Origin: Pelobium manganitolerans
GTDB taxonomy: Bacteria; Bacteroidota; Bacteroidia; Sphingobacteriales; Sphingobacteriaceae
Direction of reading: 5' to 3'
Length of the DNA stretch: 64,000 bases
Assembly (NCBI RefSeq): GCF_003609575.1
Contig: NZ_MBTA01000001.1
Coordinates: 124,001 to 188,000 of the forward strand
A program made the position numbers and the translations under genes. Of this stretch, positions 1-9,553 are shown piece by piece. Positions within the stretch are counted from its first letter, which is position 1; every line of letters starts with the position of its first letter. Under the pieces are notes generated by a model. It saw only the letters and a program-made list of their open reading frames with translations, was not told where the DNA came from and ran no database searches.

Positions 1-1704
1 ATCTAAATAGCCGTCTTGCTGTAAAAACACGCCTTTTTCATAATCAAAAGGGAAATACATGTTTTCAACTATGTTTTTCCAATCAGCAAATTCTGCATCG
101 CTAAAGCTGAGTTTAGCTAACAATTGAGCATATTTCTCAGGTCTTTTCTGCTGCACTTCTTGGGCAACGCTTAAAGTGTATTTTAGGCACCACACCGCCA
201 AATAGTTGGTGTACCAGTTATTGTTTACGTTGTTCTCGTACTCGTTGGGGCCGGTTACGCCCAGCATTACAAATTTATTTTTGTCGGCGCTCCAGTTTAC
301 CCGCTGTTTCCAAAACCTGCTGATGGCCAGCAACACCTCCAGGCCATAATCTGCCAAATAGCTGTCATCGCCAGTGTAACGTACATAATTATAAATTGCA
401 TAGGCAATAGCACCGTTGCGGTGTATTTCTTCAAAGGTTATTTCCCACTCGTTATGGCATTCTTCGCCATTTATGGTCACCATTGGAAATAAGGCTGCGC
501 CATTGGTAAAACCTAATTTTTCGGCATTTTCTATGGCTTTACCCAGCTGTTTGTAACGGTAAATCAATAAATTTTTGCTTACCTGTTGTGGTGCTGTTGC
601 CAAATAAAAAGGCACGCAATAAGCTTCGGTATCCCAATAGGTTGATCCGCCATATTTTTCGCCGGTAAAGCCTTTAGGGCCAATGTTTAAACGGTCGTCT
701 TTGCCGGTATAGGTTTGGAAAAGCTGAAATATGTTGAAACGGATAGCCTGCTGTGCGGCCACGTCACCTTTGATAATGATATCGCTTTGCTCCCATTTTT
801 TTGCCCAGGCTTGCTTCTGCGCGTCCAACAAAGCCTCAAATCCTTTGGCTTTTGCTTGCGCGATGACGGCCTTAGCGGTTTGCAGCAGTTCTGATTTAGG
901 ATGGTTTTGCGAAGATAAATTCGCCACTATTTTTACCAGGGTGATGCATTGCTTCTCTTTGGCATTAAGCGTAATTTCTTGCGCTAAAAACTTATCCTGT
1001 TGTGTTAATGAAGCTTTAAATTGTTGCGGTTGCTGGTTCACCAATAACTTGATGAAACTGCCTGTACACACCTCAAAGTTTGTTTTTTTGGTCCGTAAAG
1101 TTAAATAAGCTTCTTCGTTATTGATGTCTGTATCAACGGGATCCCAAAACTTTTCGTCGTAATTGCTGTCTTCGTTTTTAACATCGCCATCTAAAAAAGC
1201 CGTCAGCTTTATGTCTGCACTAAAATTAACAGGTTCCAATTGGTATTGGATGGCACCAAGCTCATCATTTGCTATGCTACAAAAACGTAGCGCGTTAACT
1301 TTTAACCTTTTCCCGGAGCTTAAGGTGGCCGTAAAACTACGTTGCAGATAACCCTCGCGCATGTTTAAAACGCGCTTAAAGTCGCTTACCTCTGCCTTGG
1401 CTAAATCCAGCTCCTCATCTTCAATCTGTACTTTAATCCCAATCCAATTGGTGGCATTAAGCACCTTTGCAAAATATTCTGGGTAACCGTTTTTCCACCA
1501 GCCCACACGGGTTTTATCCGGATAATAAACGCCGGCCACATAATTTCCGCTAAGCGTGGGGCCCGAGTAACTTTCTTCAAAATTAGCGCGCTGCCCCATG
1601 CGCCCGTTGCCCAAACTAAAAATACTTTCCGAAATTTTATTCAGTTGAGGATCAAAACCTTCCTCAATAACATTCCACTCGTCCTTAATAATATAATCCT
1701 TCAT
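1..1704 (-). CDS. Maltose phosphorylase-like GH65 enzyme, C-terminus beyond window edge
   Basis: A reading frame opens at the ATG at 1704 and is still open at base 1, giving about 568 residues of a protein that is normally about 770 long. GH65 phosphorylases cleave maltose (or kojibiose/trehalose) with phosphate to glucose and beta-glucose-1-phosphate in the cytoplasm, and no signal peptide is visible. The acid-catalyst motif of the family is seen as GPNEYENNVNNNWYTN (canonical GPDEYHENV-type); KYGGSTYWDTEAY matches the substrate-site block. The C-terminal phosphate-binding part lies outside the window. The gene is 55 bp after beta-phosphoglucomutase, which consumes beta-Glc-1-P, so maltose is the most likely substrate. 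Specificity within GH65 is inferred from context. Confidence 0.9.
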   Translation of the reverse strand, partial: MKDYIIKDEWNVIEEGFDPQLNKISESIFSLGNGRMGQRANFEESYSGPTLSGNYVAGVYYPDKTRVGWWKNGYPEYFAKVLNATNWIGIKVQIEDEELDLAKAEVSDFKRVLNMREGYLQRSFTATLSSGKRLKVNALRFCSIANDELGAIQYQLEPVNFSADIKLTAFLDGDVKNEDSNYDEKFWDPVDTDINNEEAYLTLRTKKTNFEVCTGSFIKLLVNQQPQQFKASLTQQDKFLAQEITLNAKEKQCITLVKIVANLSSQNHPKSELLQTAKAVIAQAKAKGFEALLDAQKQAWAKKWEQSDIIIKGDVAAQQAIRFNIFQLFQTYTGKDDRLNIGPKGFTGEKYGGSTYWDTEAYCVPFYLATAPQQVSKNLLIYRYKQLGKAIENAEKLGFTNGAALFPMVTINGEECHNEWEITFEEIHRNGAIAYAIYNYVRYTGDDSYLADYGLEVLLAISRFWKQRVNWSADKNKFVMLGVTGPNEYENNVNNNWYTNYLAVWCLKYTLSVAQEVQQKRPEKYAQLLAKLSFSDAEFADWKNIVENMYFPFDYEKGVFLQQDGYLD

Positions 1705-1759
1705 TGCTTAGTATAGAGATGTGAGACACGAGATATAAGAACTCTTATCTTCTAAACAT

Positions 1760-2419
1760 TTATAATTCTTCTAAATTTTTAACACTGAGCTGGCCTAAAC
1801 CAGCAACCACTTTATCTGCCTGTTTCAGAATGTTTTTATCACCAATGCCAATGGCTTTCATTCCGCCGCGTTTGGCCGCTATGATACCCGCTTCGGCGTC
1901 TTCAAAAACCACACATTGCTGGGGTTGTAGCGCTAATTCTTGGGCTCCCTTTAAAAATACTTCCGGGTCGGGTTTTGATTTGGACACGCTGTTACCGTCC
2001 ACAATGGCATCAAAAAAATGCGCCAGATTGGTGTTTTTTAAAATAGTAGCCGAGTTTTTACTAGCCGAACCTAACGCCATTTTATAGCCAGCCTGTTTGG
2101 CTTGTTGCAGAAAATTTAAGGCGCCGGGCAATACTTCGGCAGGTGTCATTTTGTTGATCATTTCTACATACCAATCATTCTTTTGAGTGGCCAAAGCCAG
2201 TTTCTCTTCTGCAGATTTTTGTACGTTGCCCCAAGCTAAAACCTTATCCAAACTATCCATGCGGCTAATGCCTTTTAACTCTTCATTTTGCAGTTCGCTA
2301 AAGGTAAAACCCATGGTTTTTGCTAAACGCAACCATGCTTTATAATGATAAACGGCTGTATCTACCAGCACCCCGTCTAAATCAAACAGCAAACCTTTTA
2401 TCTTGTCCTTGCTACTCAT
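1760..2419 (-). CDS. pgmB: Beta-phosphoglucomutase
   Basis: This 219-residue HAD-superfamily protein should convert beta-glucose-1-phosphate to glucose-6-phosphate. The N-terminal FDLDGVLVD holds the nucleophile and acid aspartates (D13 and D15), GSASKN is HAD motif II with the beta-PGM-type Ser/Lys surroundings, KPDPEVF carries the motif III lysine, and FEDAEAGI is the Mg-binding motif IV. Its length is normal for the family. It starts 2 bp after the GH13 gene stop and precedes the GH65 phosphorylase, the standard pairing for phosphorolytic maltose use. A generic sugar phosphatase is the only real alternative; the context makes it unlikely. Confidence 0.93.
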   Translation of the reverse strand: MSSKDKIKGLLFDLDGVLVDTAVYHYKAWLRLAKTMGFTFSELQNEELKGISRMDSLDKVLAWGNVQKSAEEKLALATQKNDWYVEMINKMTPAEVLPGALNFLQQAKQAGYKMALGSASKNSATILKNTNLAHFFDAIVDGNSVSKSKPDPEVFLKGAQELALQPQQCVVFEDAEAGIIAAKRGGMKAIGIGDKNILKQADKVVAGLGQLSVKNLEEL

Positions 2420-2421
2420 CC

Positions 2422-4275
2422 TTAATATAGTTCTAATACTGTGGCGCTTTTTTTAGCCAATTGCAGGGTTTCAACATTATTAAGTTCTTTTCCACTTAAA
2501 ACATTCTTTGCTTTTGTGGCTGTCCCCATACGTTCGGCAAATCTTCTAGTGTTTAATGCTTTTGTTTCATCGCTATTATTGATGATTACCATAACCGTTC
2601 CGTTTGTTTGCCCTGGCATAAAGCGGAAATACACATAAACATCTTGCTCTGGAACGTACTGCATCAACTTACCGTTTTGTAAGGCCAAGCTGTTTTTACG
2701 GAAATTGGCTAGGGTTTTCACAAAATTGAAGGCTTCATTTTCTTGCGCGGTTCTGCCTGTGGCAATAAATTTATTCACCTTATCAGACGGCCAACCGCCC
2801 GGAAAATCCGAACGCACTAAACCGTCTGGTGCCGAAAAGTTTTTCATCAGAATTTCTGTGCCGTAATACATTTGCGGGATGCCACGCATGGTTAATAACA
2901 TGGCCATCCCCATTTTGTATTTGTCAAAATCTTCGCCCACTACCGAGTAAAAACGGCTCATATCGTGGTTGTCTAAAAAGATGCAGTTTTGGGTAGCATC
3001 CTGATACAAAAAGTCTTGCGCCAATGTTGCGTAAATACGGTTAATTCCGTCAACCCAGCCTGTTTTGCCATTTAAGCCCTCGTAAATGGCATCTTTTAAA
3101 ACGGCATCTGTAATGCCGGGCAGATGCGTATCAAAACCGCGGTTCACCGTGTTGCCACCGGTAAAAAATGCTTGCGCCGCAACAGAATTCACCAAGGTTT
3201 CGCCAAAGACAGACAAATGCGGAAATTCTGCCTTTAACTTCAAAGCCCAGTCGGCCATAAACTCCGGATCGTTATACGGATAAGTATCTAGGCGCAAGCC
3301 ATCAATCCCGGCGTACTCTATCCACCAGATGTGATTTTGCGTTAAATAATTTTGTACATAAACATTCCTTTGGTTTAAATCTGGCATAGAGGGCACAAAC
3401 CATCCATCAAGCATTTTCTTTTTATCTGCTTCGGACGCGTGCGGATCCATCACCGGTTGGTCGCGGTAGCTGGTTTGCGTATAAGCAGGCCATTGGTTTA
3501 GCCAGTCGCGCATGGGCAAATCATTATAAAACCAATGATTAAGCCCAATATGGTTGTGCACCACATCTTTAATTACTTTTAAACCCTTAGCGTGGCAAGT
3601 TTCTACATACTGTTTGTAAAGCGCATTCGTACCAAAACGCGGGTCAATTTTATAGTGATCTGTGGCCGCATAACCGTGGTAAGATGCTTTGCGCATATCA
3701 TTTTCGATGGCTGGCGTCATCCAAACGGTGGTTACTCCTAAATCTTTTAGGTAATCAAGATGGTTTATTAAACCCTGCAAATCGCCGCCGTGGCGGTAAT
3801 ACATGCTATCGCGGTTAAGCGCGGTTTCTTGCAAACCTTTTACTACATCATTTGATAAATCGCCGTTGCTAAACCTATCCGGCATTAACAGGTACACAAA
3901 ATCTTTTTGGCTAACGCCTTGGATGCGGTTGGCACTGGTATCTCTATCCTTTAGCTCGTAGACATACCGCAGTTGTTTTTTACCTTTTTGCGTAAACGCG
4001 ATGTTGAACTTGCCGGCCTTTGCCTGTGGCGAAATCTGTAAATCTAAAAACAGATAATTTGGATTTTCTACCTTATTTACCTTTTGCAAGGTGACGCCAG
4101 GATAGCTTAAACTTACCTCTTTGGCCGCAATGTTTTTACCATGCACTAATAACTGCAGTTTGTTGTTGTGCATTTTTGTAAACCAAAACATGGGCTCTAC
4201 CCTGTCCAAGTCTGCTAATTGTGCGAAGCCACTGTAGCTAGCTAAAAGTAAAAAGAGGACTAATAATTTTTTCAT
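2422..4275 (-). CDS. SusA-like GH13 neopullulanase/cyclomaltodextrinase
   Basis: The start is placed at the ATG at 4275, because MKKLLVLFLLLASYSGFAQ there is a clean signal peptide; the frame stays open upstream to 4350 but adds only a charged tail. The mature protein (617 residues with signal) has an N-terminal beta-sandwich of the cyclomaltodextrinase type and a GH13 barrel with region I DVVHNHIG, region II GLRLDTYPYND (nucleophile Asp), region III FGETLV (acid Glu) and region IV FLDNHDMSR. It probably hydrolyses maltodextrins or pullulan-like oligosaccharides in the periplasm. It sits between the GH31 gene and pgmB in a tightly packed operon. The family is certain; exact product specificity is not readable from sequence. 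Confidence 0.92.
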   Translation of the reverse strand: MKKLLVLFLLLASYSGFAQLADLDRVEPMFWFTKMHNNKLQLLVHGKNIAAKEVSLSYPGVTLQKVNKVENPNYLFLDLQISPQAKAGKFNIAFTQKGKKQLRYVYELKDRDTSANRIQGVSQKDFVYLLMPDRFSNGDLSNDVVKGLQETALNRDSMYYRHGGDLQGLINHLDYLKDLGVTTVWMTPAIENDMRKASYHGYAATDHYKIDPRFGTNALYKQYVETCHAKGLKVIKDVVHNHIGLNHWFYNDLPMRDWLNQWPAYTQTSYRDQPVMDPHASEADKKKMLDGWFVPSMPDLNQRNVYVQNYLTQNHIWWIEYAGIDGLRLDTYPYNDPEFMADWALKLKAEFPHLSVFGETLVNSVAAQAFFTGGNTVNRGFDTHLPGITDAVLKDAIYEGLNGKTGWVDGINRIYATLAQDFLYQDATQNCIFLDNHDMSRFYSVVGEDFDKYKMGMAMLLTMRGIPQMYYGTEILMKNFSAPDGLVRSDFPGGWPSDKVNKFIATGRTAQENEAFNFVKTLANFRKNSLALQNGKLMQYVPEQDVYVYFRFMPGQTNGTVMVIINNSDETKALNTRRFAERMGTATKAKNVLSGKELNNVETLQLAKKSATVLELY

Positions 4276-4361
4276 TTCTGTTTTCTTTGTTTTAGGTAGA
4301 AGACCCGGTTTGTTGACACTCGCACTTTTGCTTTTTTTAGCGAGAGACACAAAATGATGTC

Positions 4362-6797
4362 TTAATATTTTATCTCAAATTGTTTGGCGTTGTTGCTAAT
4401 GACAACACTTTTAACTTTGTAACCTTCAACTGCGTTTGCCGAGCCTTGCGGATCGAACTTTGAAATTGGCGTAAGAAAGGATGCAAAATCATCTTGCAAG
4501 GCTTGGGCGGTTTTAATTTTATCTTGTGCGTCAAAACCGTGGAACACCAATTTTAAGTTTTTGAATTTAGAAGCGTAATTGCCCTCTACAGCACCAAAAA
4601 CTATCTTGCGGTTTGTGGCATCGTAGCTAATGGCGCGTTTGTAAAAAGCTCCTTTCTCATAATCGTAGCTTTCGCCATCATCTTCATAATAAACAAATGT
4701 GTGGTTAAGGTTACCCTTATAAATATGGATGCTTAGGGTATCGCTAGGTTTTTCTGCCGTTGATTGGATAAGCGATTGCATAGGTACAATGCTGCTTTCT
4801 TTAACATAAACCGGCATTTTTTGTAAGCTTAAGCGGACAATTTTTTCGCTGTTGCCGGCCTGCTTTTCGCCGGTGTACAAATTGTACCAATTGCCTTTAG
4901 GGAAATAAATATTGCCAAAACCCTTGGTGCTTTCAAAAGGTGCAACTAAAAAGGCATCGCCAAATAAAAACTGGTTCTGGAATTGGGTATCATAAATTTT
5001 ATCGTCGAAAGTATTATCAATGGCTAAACTGCGCGCCACTGGCAGGCCATTGCTTACCGAGGTGTAAAAACTAGCATATAAGTACGGCAGAAGTTTATAA
5101 CGCAGGCTTACGTAGTTCCGCGAAATTTCGGTCACCTCTTCGCCATAAGCCCACGGTTCTGATGATTTGGTGTTTACCGCAGTATGGTTGCGGAAATAAG
5201 GGTTAAATGCACCCAACTGAATCCATTTTGCATATAGCCCTACCGAAGGGTTGCCGGTAAAACCGCCAATGTCCATCCCTGTAAAAGACACCCCACTTAA
5301 GCCCAAGCTTGTTAGTAAACGTACGCCAAGCAACATATGGTCGTCTTCGGAACGGTTATCGCCCGTCCAAATGGCGGTGTAACGCTGCAAACCTGCATAG
5401 GCTGCGCGGGTAAGTATAAACGGACGTTTGTTGGTTGCCTTTACCATCCCTTCAAAACTGCTGCGGGCCATTAAAGAACCATAAACATTGTGCGCCTGCT
5501 TGTTACTGGCTAGCGCGCCATCGTAATTAAACAAAATATTAGATGGCATCTTTTGCCCCCAGGTTGAGATCTCGTTCATATCGTTCCAGATACCAGAAAC
5601 GCCGGTGTTGGCGAAAAACTTCACTTTCTCTCGCCACCAAGCACGCGCTTTTTCGTTGGTAAAATCTGGGAAATTGCACCAGCCTGGCCATACCTGCCCG
5701 GTATAATTTGTTCCGTCCGGATATTTTATAAAAAGATCTTTTGCCACACCCTCTTCCCAGGCTTCGTAACCTTTTTCTACTTTAATGCCCGGATCAACAA
5801 TTACAGTGGTTTTAAAACCCATATCCTGCAGTTTTTTATTCATGTCCTGGGGGTTCCCAAACCGTTCTTTATCCCAAGTAAACAGTTTGTATTTATCCAT
5901 GTAATGGATGTCTAGCGTAATTCCGTCTGCCGGGATTTTTTTCTCTCTTAAAGTTTGGGCAATACGCATTACCTCTGTATCCGGATAATAGCTGTAACGG
6001 TTTTGCTGGTAACCCAAGCTCCATAGCGGAGGCATTTTCATGCGGCCGGTAAGCTGTGTATAGGTGCCAATAATATCTTTAAGTTGCTTGTGGTAAATAA
6101 AGTAATAATTCAGCTCGCCGCCCTGTGCGCCAAAGGAAGAAAACCTATCGTTGCTGGCGCCAAAGTTAAAGTCGCTTTGGAAGGTGTTGTCTAAAAATAT
6201 CCCATAGTTTAAACCGCTGTGTATGCCAATGTAAAATGGGATGGTGCTGTAAATAGGATCGCGGTTGGTGGCGTAACCAAAAGCATCGGTGTTCCAGTTG
6301 GTGTAACCCTCACCGCGGCGGTCCAAATTGCCGGTTTTTTCGCCTAAACCTACAAAACGTTCGCCGTTTTGCATGTGCTTATAAGCCGTAACCTCATCGC
6401 CCACCCAACTGTTTTGTAAACCGCGTTCATCTTCATTAATTACCTTTCCGTCCAAAGTATAAAACGCTACAGAAAATGGCTTTTTGTTAATAATAGCCCT
6501 TAGCGAGTCGGTAGTAATGGTAATGCTTTCTTCGCTTTGCGCGATATTGGCATTGCAAGTTTGCGGTTGGGCAATTACAGCGTAAGAAAAATCTCGGCCC
6601 AGCTCTTTTTTATCCAGCCTAACCCTTAGCATATTGGGGCTGTAAACCACAATTTGCCCTTGTGCATTTTCTGTTTTAAAACTGATTTGCTGTTTTTCTA
6701 TCTGCACATGGGTAATATTCCCGGCAGATAATACCGGATTAGTTTGTGCATTTGAGAAAAAGGGAAGGGCTAAAAAAAGAAGATAAAGTTTACGCAT
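4362..6797 (-). CDS. GH31 alpha-glucosidase, periplasmic
   Basis: The protein has 811 residues and begins with a signal peptide (MRKLYLLFLALPFFSNAQ). An N-terminal galactose-mutarotase-like beta-sandwich is followed by the GH31 barrel: GIWNDMNEIS near residue 405 contains the nucleophile Asp, and WTGDNRSEDDHM near residue 477 contains the acid/base Asp. A C-terminal beta domain (DUF5110-like) follows. It should release glucose from the non-reducing ends of malto-oligosaccharides imported by the neighbouring SusC/D pair. It lies 88 bp downstream of the SusE-like gene and 86 bp upstream of the GH13 gene, all on the same strand. Alpha-xylosidase activity is possible in GH31 but does not fit the locus. 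Confidence 0.93.
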   Translation of the reverse strand: MRKLYLLFLALPFFSNAQTNPVLSAGNITHVQIEKQQISFKTENAQGQIVVYSPNMLRVRLDKKELGRDFSYAVIAQPQTCNANIAQSEESITITTDSLRAIINKKPFSVAFYTLDGKVINEDERGLQNSWVGDEVTAYKHMQNGERFVGLGEKTGNLDRRGEGYTNWNTDAFGYATNRDPIYSTIPFYIGIHSGLNYGIFLDNTFQSDFNFGASNDRFSSFGAQGGELNYYFIYHKQLKDIIGTYTQLTGRMKMPPLWSLGYQQNRYSYYPDTEVMRIAQTLREKKIPADGITLDIHYMDKYKLFTWDKERFGNPQDMNKKLQDMGFKTTVIVDPGIKVEKGYEAWEEGVAKDLFIKYPDGTNYTGQVWPGWCNFPDFTNEKARAWWREKVKFFANTGVSGIWNDMNEISTWGQKMPSNILFNYDGALASNKQAHNVYGSLMARSSFEGMVKATNKRPFILTRAAYAGLQRYTAIWTGDNRSEDDHMLLGVRLLTSLGLSGVSFTGMDIGGFTGNPSVGLYAKWIQLGAFNPYFRNHTAVNTKSSEPWAYGEEVTEISRNYVSLRYKLLPYLYASFYTSVSNGLPVARSLAIDNTFDDKIYDTQFQNQFLFGDAFLVAPFESTKGFGNIYFPKGNWYNLYTGEKQAGNSEKIVRLSLQKMPVYVKESSIVPMQSLIQSTAEKPSDTLSIHIYKGNLNHTFVYYEDDGESYDYEKGAFYKRAISYDATNRKIVFGAVEGNYASKFKNLKLVFHGFDAQDKIKTAQALQDDFASFLTPISKFDPQGSANAVEGYKVKSVVISNNAKQFEIKY

Positions 6798-6885
6798 GTT
6801 CTACGATATGAAAGCTTGATAAGCGAGTATTTTATTGGATAAAAATGCGCCGGGCCTTTGCCCGGCGCAGAATTAAAAAGCAAAC

Positions 6886-7905
6886 CTAGTTTTTTACGAT
6901 GCTGTATTTATTGTTAGGAATGTCTAAGGTAACGGTGTAAGTGCCTGCGGTCACCGGAATATTATCGCCAGTTAAGTTGCCATTGCCGTCGCCGCCAAAG
7001 TTAGTGCCCCAGTCGTGGTTTTTACGGAATTTAATGGCACCGTTAACCAGGGTGATGGTTTTTTTCCAAAGGCCTTTTCCGTCATTAATAAATTTCATAT
7101 CCTGTTCGTCATAAGGGCCAGAGGCTGGAGGCCAGCCCACCTGTGTTCCGTCGCCCACGATAGACCATACCAAAGGTTTAATGGCAATGGTGTTGTTGTT
7201 TAAATCCACGGTTACTTCTTTTGCACCTGCAGATCCCGAGCTGATATCGCCGCCGCTGGTACTTATTTTACCGCCGCCAGCATCGCCATAAGCAACATCC
7301 CATTTCTTTTGCGGTGTAATTTTAAAGTTGCCCCCGTCAAAAGGAATTACGCCAACATACACGCCGTTTCCGGTTGCAGAAATTAAACTGTCTGCCGTGG
7401 TAGGCTCCCAACCTTGATAAGCCCCGGGAACGTAAACCCATGCGGTAAGTGGAAAAGGCTTGGCTTTAATCGTAATTACATTGCTATAAACCGCATCAAT
7501 TTTGCTTGATACGGATGATTTTAAACGTACTTCTACATCTGTACTGGTAGCGGTAGAAAGATTAAGCGCCAAAAGTAAATTATTAAAATCTAACCCTTTA
7601 TAGGTTTTTTGGGTCGCATTGGCATCCAATATTACCTCTTTAGGGTTTTCAAAATTTTGCCCTTTGGGAGATAATTGCAAAATGTTGTCCACTGCCGCAT
7701 CATAACCGAAAGTTGCCGGTTGCAGGCTAAAGGTAATTACATCTTTATCTAACAAGGTTTTGTCCATAACAACATTATCGGCCGATGCCGACAGCGTTGC
7801 CGCTGTACCCGCGCTAACGGTTGATTTTACCTCGTCTTTTTCACACGCAGTAAAAGTGACCGCCGTTAAAGCAAGGATGGCTAAATGTTTAAATATCTTT
7901 TTCAT
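6886..7905 (-). CDS. SusE/SusF-like starch-binding lipoprotein
   Basis: The 339-residue protein begins with a lipoprotein signal (MKKIFKHLAILALTAVTFTACEKDE, cut before Cys-21). A SusE-type N-terminal immunoglobulin-like domain follows, then two tryptophan-rich repeats of the SusE/F carbohydrate-binding type, visible as the related blocks AYQGWEPTTADSLI and GDGTQVGWPPAS. The conserved tryptophans are the usual starch-contact residues. It should be a surface lipoprotein that holds alpha-glucan near the SusC/D importer. It is directly downstream of susD (22-bp gap) in the same operon. Whether it is called SusE or SusF is arbitrary. Confidence 0.88.
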   Translation of the reverse strand: MKKIFKHLAILALTAVTFTACEKDEVKSTVSAGTAATLSASADNVVMDKTLLDKDVITFSLQPATFGYDAAVDNILQLSPKGQNFENPKEVILDANATQKTYKGLDFNNLLLALNLSTATSTDVEVRLKSSVSSKIDAVYSNVITIKAKPFPLTAWVYVPGAYQGWEPTTADSLISATGNGVYVGVIPFDGGNFKITPQKKWDVAYGDAGGGKISTSGGDISSGSAGAKEVTVDLNNNTIAIKPLVWSIVGDGTQVGWPPASGPYDEQDMKFINDGKGLWKKTITLVNGAIKFRKNHDWGTNFGGDGNGNLTGDNIPVTAGTYTVTLDIPNNKYSIVKN

Positions 7906-7927
7906 CTGTTATTCTATTAATGATGAT

Positions 7928-9517
7928 TTAATAACCTGTGTTTTGCGTCAAATTGGTGTTGGCAATTAAGTCTGCAGATGGTATAGGGAATAAGTTGCGG
8001 TAATCTGGCAAAGCCGTACCTGCTTTTGTACCACCTTTAAAAGGCCATAAATAAGTGCCAGAGGTGAATTTGCCGTAGCGTATCAAATCTGTTCTTCTAA
8101 AACCTTCCCAGTACAACTCGCGCCCACGCTCGTTTAAATAAAAGTCTACCGTTAAATCTGCCGTGGTTAAATTGCCACTGGTGTTGCCGTAGGCCCGCTC
8201 GCGCAGTTTATTTATATAGCTTAAAGCAGTACCTGCATCGCCACCACTTCCGCCACGTGCCACAGCTTCGCCGTAAATCAAATACTGCTCGGCCAAGCGG
8301 AAAATTGGGAAATCTAAAGAGCTAAACGTTCCATTTAATGATGGCGGCGTTTGCCCGGTAGAAGTGACATTCTTAAATTTTGTTACACGTAAACCATCGG
8401 TAAAAGTGCTCATCTCCTCTACAGTTGCTTTTGAACCAAAGAACACACCGCGCTTATCTTGCGTGCCGTTAGGGTCCGGAAATAGTCCCGGCAAGTTTTG
8501 GCGGGTTCTGTTACCTCCCCAGCCACCGCTTGGCACCCCGAAAGACGCCGGGTTCATATCCGCATTAATGCCTGCGTTTATGAGGAAGGTTGTACCGCCG
8601 TAGTTGGTTCCTTTTTCGCCATCATAGTTGATGCTCAAAATGGTTTCTTTATTATTCTGGTCGTTATCAGCTAAAAACAAGTCTTTGTAATTGCTTTTTA
8701 GCTCGTAACCTGCACCAATAACTTTGCTGGCGTAGGTAATGGCTTCGGTGTTTTTTTCTGCGCCGGTGTAAACTTTGGCGTTTAAGTACAATCTGGCCAA
8801 TAAAGCCCAAGCCGCACCTTTGTCCGCGCGTCCGTATTCATTGCTACGGGCATCTTTTAAATCGGGCTCAATGGCTTTCAGTTCGCTTTCTATATAGCTA
8901 AAAAGCTCGGCACGTTTAATTTGCTTTGGCGGCGTTTTACCAATGTTATCATCCTCGGTAACAAATGGCGGGTTGCCAAAAGCATCCATTAACACCCAAT
9001 ACTGGTAGGCGCGTAAAAATCTCGCTTCCGCGCGATAGTTGCGTACGTTATCTGCATCTGCTCCGCTAATGCCCCTAGCCCCTAATTTCGCATCCGTGCT
9101 TTCTCTTAAAAACTCGTTACAAAAGGTAATTTGTAAAAGGCTTCTGGAGTATAAACCGCGCAAAAATTGGTTGTCCGCTGTCCAAAGTGATTGGTTTAAA
9201 TCCGGGATGCCCGTATCGTTCCAAGCACAAATGGCTTCGTCTGTAGTTAACTCTTGCGAGCTCCAAAACAACCGTAAAAAGTCGGCAAAACCAGAGTTTA
9301 AGCCTCCAATATCGCTTCCGTCAGACCCCGACGGGCTAGTTAAACCATAAGAAGCATACAATTTTACTAGTTCTTGTTTGTAGCCCGCCGGTGTGCTGTA
9401 CACCTGCGAGGCGATGATATCATTAGTTGGGAAAACATTTAAGTCTTCCTCTTTGCACCCCTGAAATGCTAAAGCCACAAAAGCGAGTGCGATAATGTTT
9501 TTATATGATGGTTTCAT
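7928..9517 (-). CDS. SusD-like starch-binding outer-membrane lipoprotein
   Basis: The SusD/RagB family fold is recognised from the N-terminal region with YKQELVKLYASYG, the TPR-like middle section (YRAEARFLRAYQYWVLMDAFG) and the C-terminal signature RGRELYWEGFRRTDLIRYG. The start is set at the ATG at 9517, which gives the lipoprotein signal MKPSYKNIIALAFVALAFQG ending at Cys-21; an in-frame ATG 24 bases upstream (9541) would add eight basic residues. It forms the lid of the SusC transporter and selects alpha-glucan oligosaccharides. It follows susC after a short gap. Family assignment is certain; the ligand is inferred from the operon. Confidence 0.93.
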   Translation of the reverse strand: MKPSYKNIIALAFVALAFQGCKEEDLNVFPTNDIIASQVYSTPAGYKQELVKLYASYGLTSPSGSDGSDIGGLNSGFADFLRLFWSSQELTTDEAICAWNDTGIPDLNQSLWTADNQFLRGLYSRSLLQITFCNEFLRESTDAKLGARGISGADADNVRNYRAEARFLRAYQYWVLMDAFGNPPFVTEDDNIGKTPPKQIKRAELFSYIESELKAIEPDLKDARSNEYGRADKGAAWALLARLYLNAKVYTGAEKNTEAITYASKVIGAGYELKSNYKDLFLADNDQNNKETILSINYDGEKGTNYGGTTFLINAGINADMNPASFGVPSGGWGGNRTRQNLPGLFPDPNGTQDKRGVFFGSKATVEEMSTFTDGLRVTKFKNVTSTGQTPPSLNGTFSSLDFPIFRLAEQYLIYGEAVARGGSGGDAGTALSYINKLRERAYGNTSGNLTTADLTVDFYLNERGRELYWEGFRRTDLIRYGKFTSGTYLWPFKGGTKAGTALPDYRNLFPIPSADLIANTNLTQNTGY

Positions 9518-9553
9518 CTTCCTGTTTTTTAAAAATTTCATATCCGCTAGCTT

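Noticed and set aside
731-1351. Two plus-strand open frames opposite the GH65 gene
   Set aside because: They are antisense to a strongly conserved phosphorylase frame and their translations look like no known protein.
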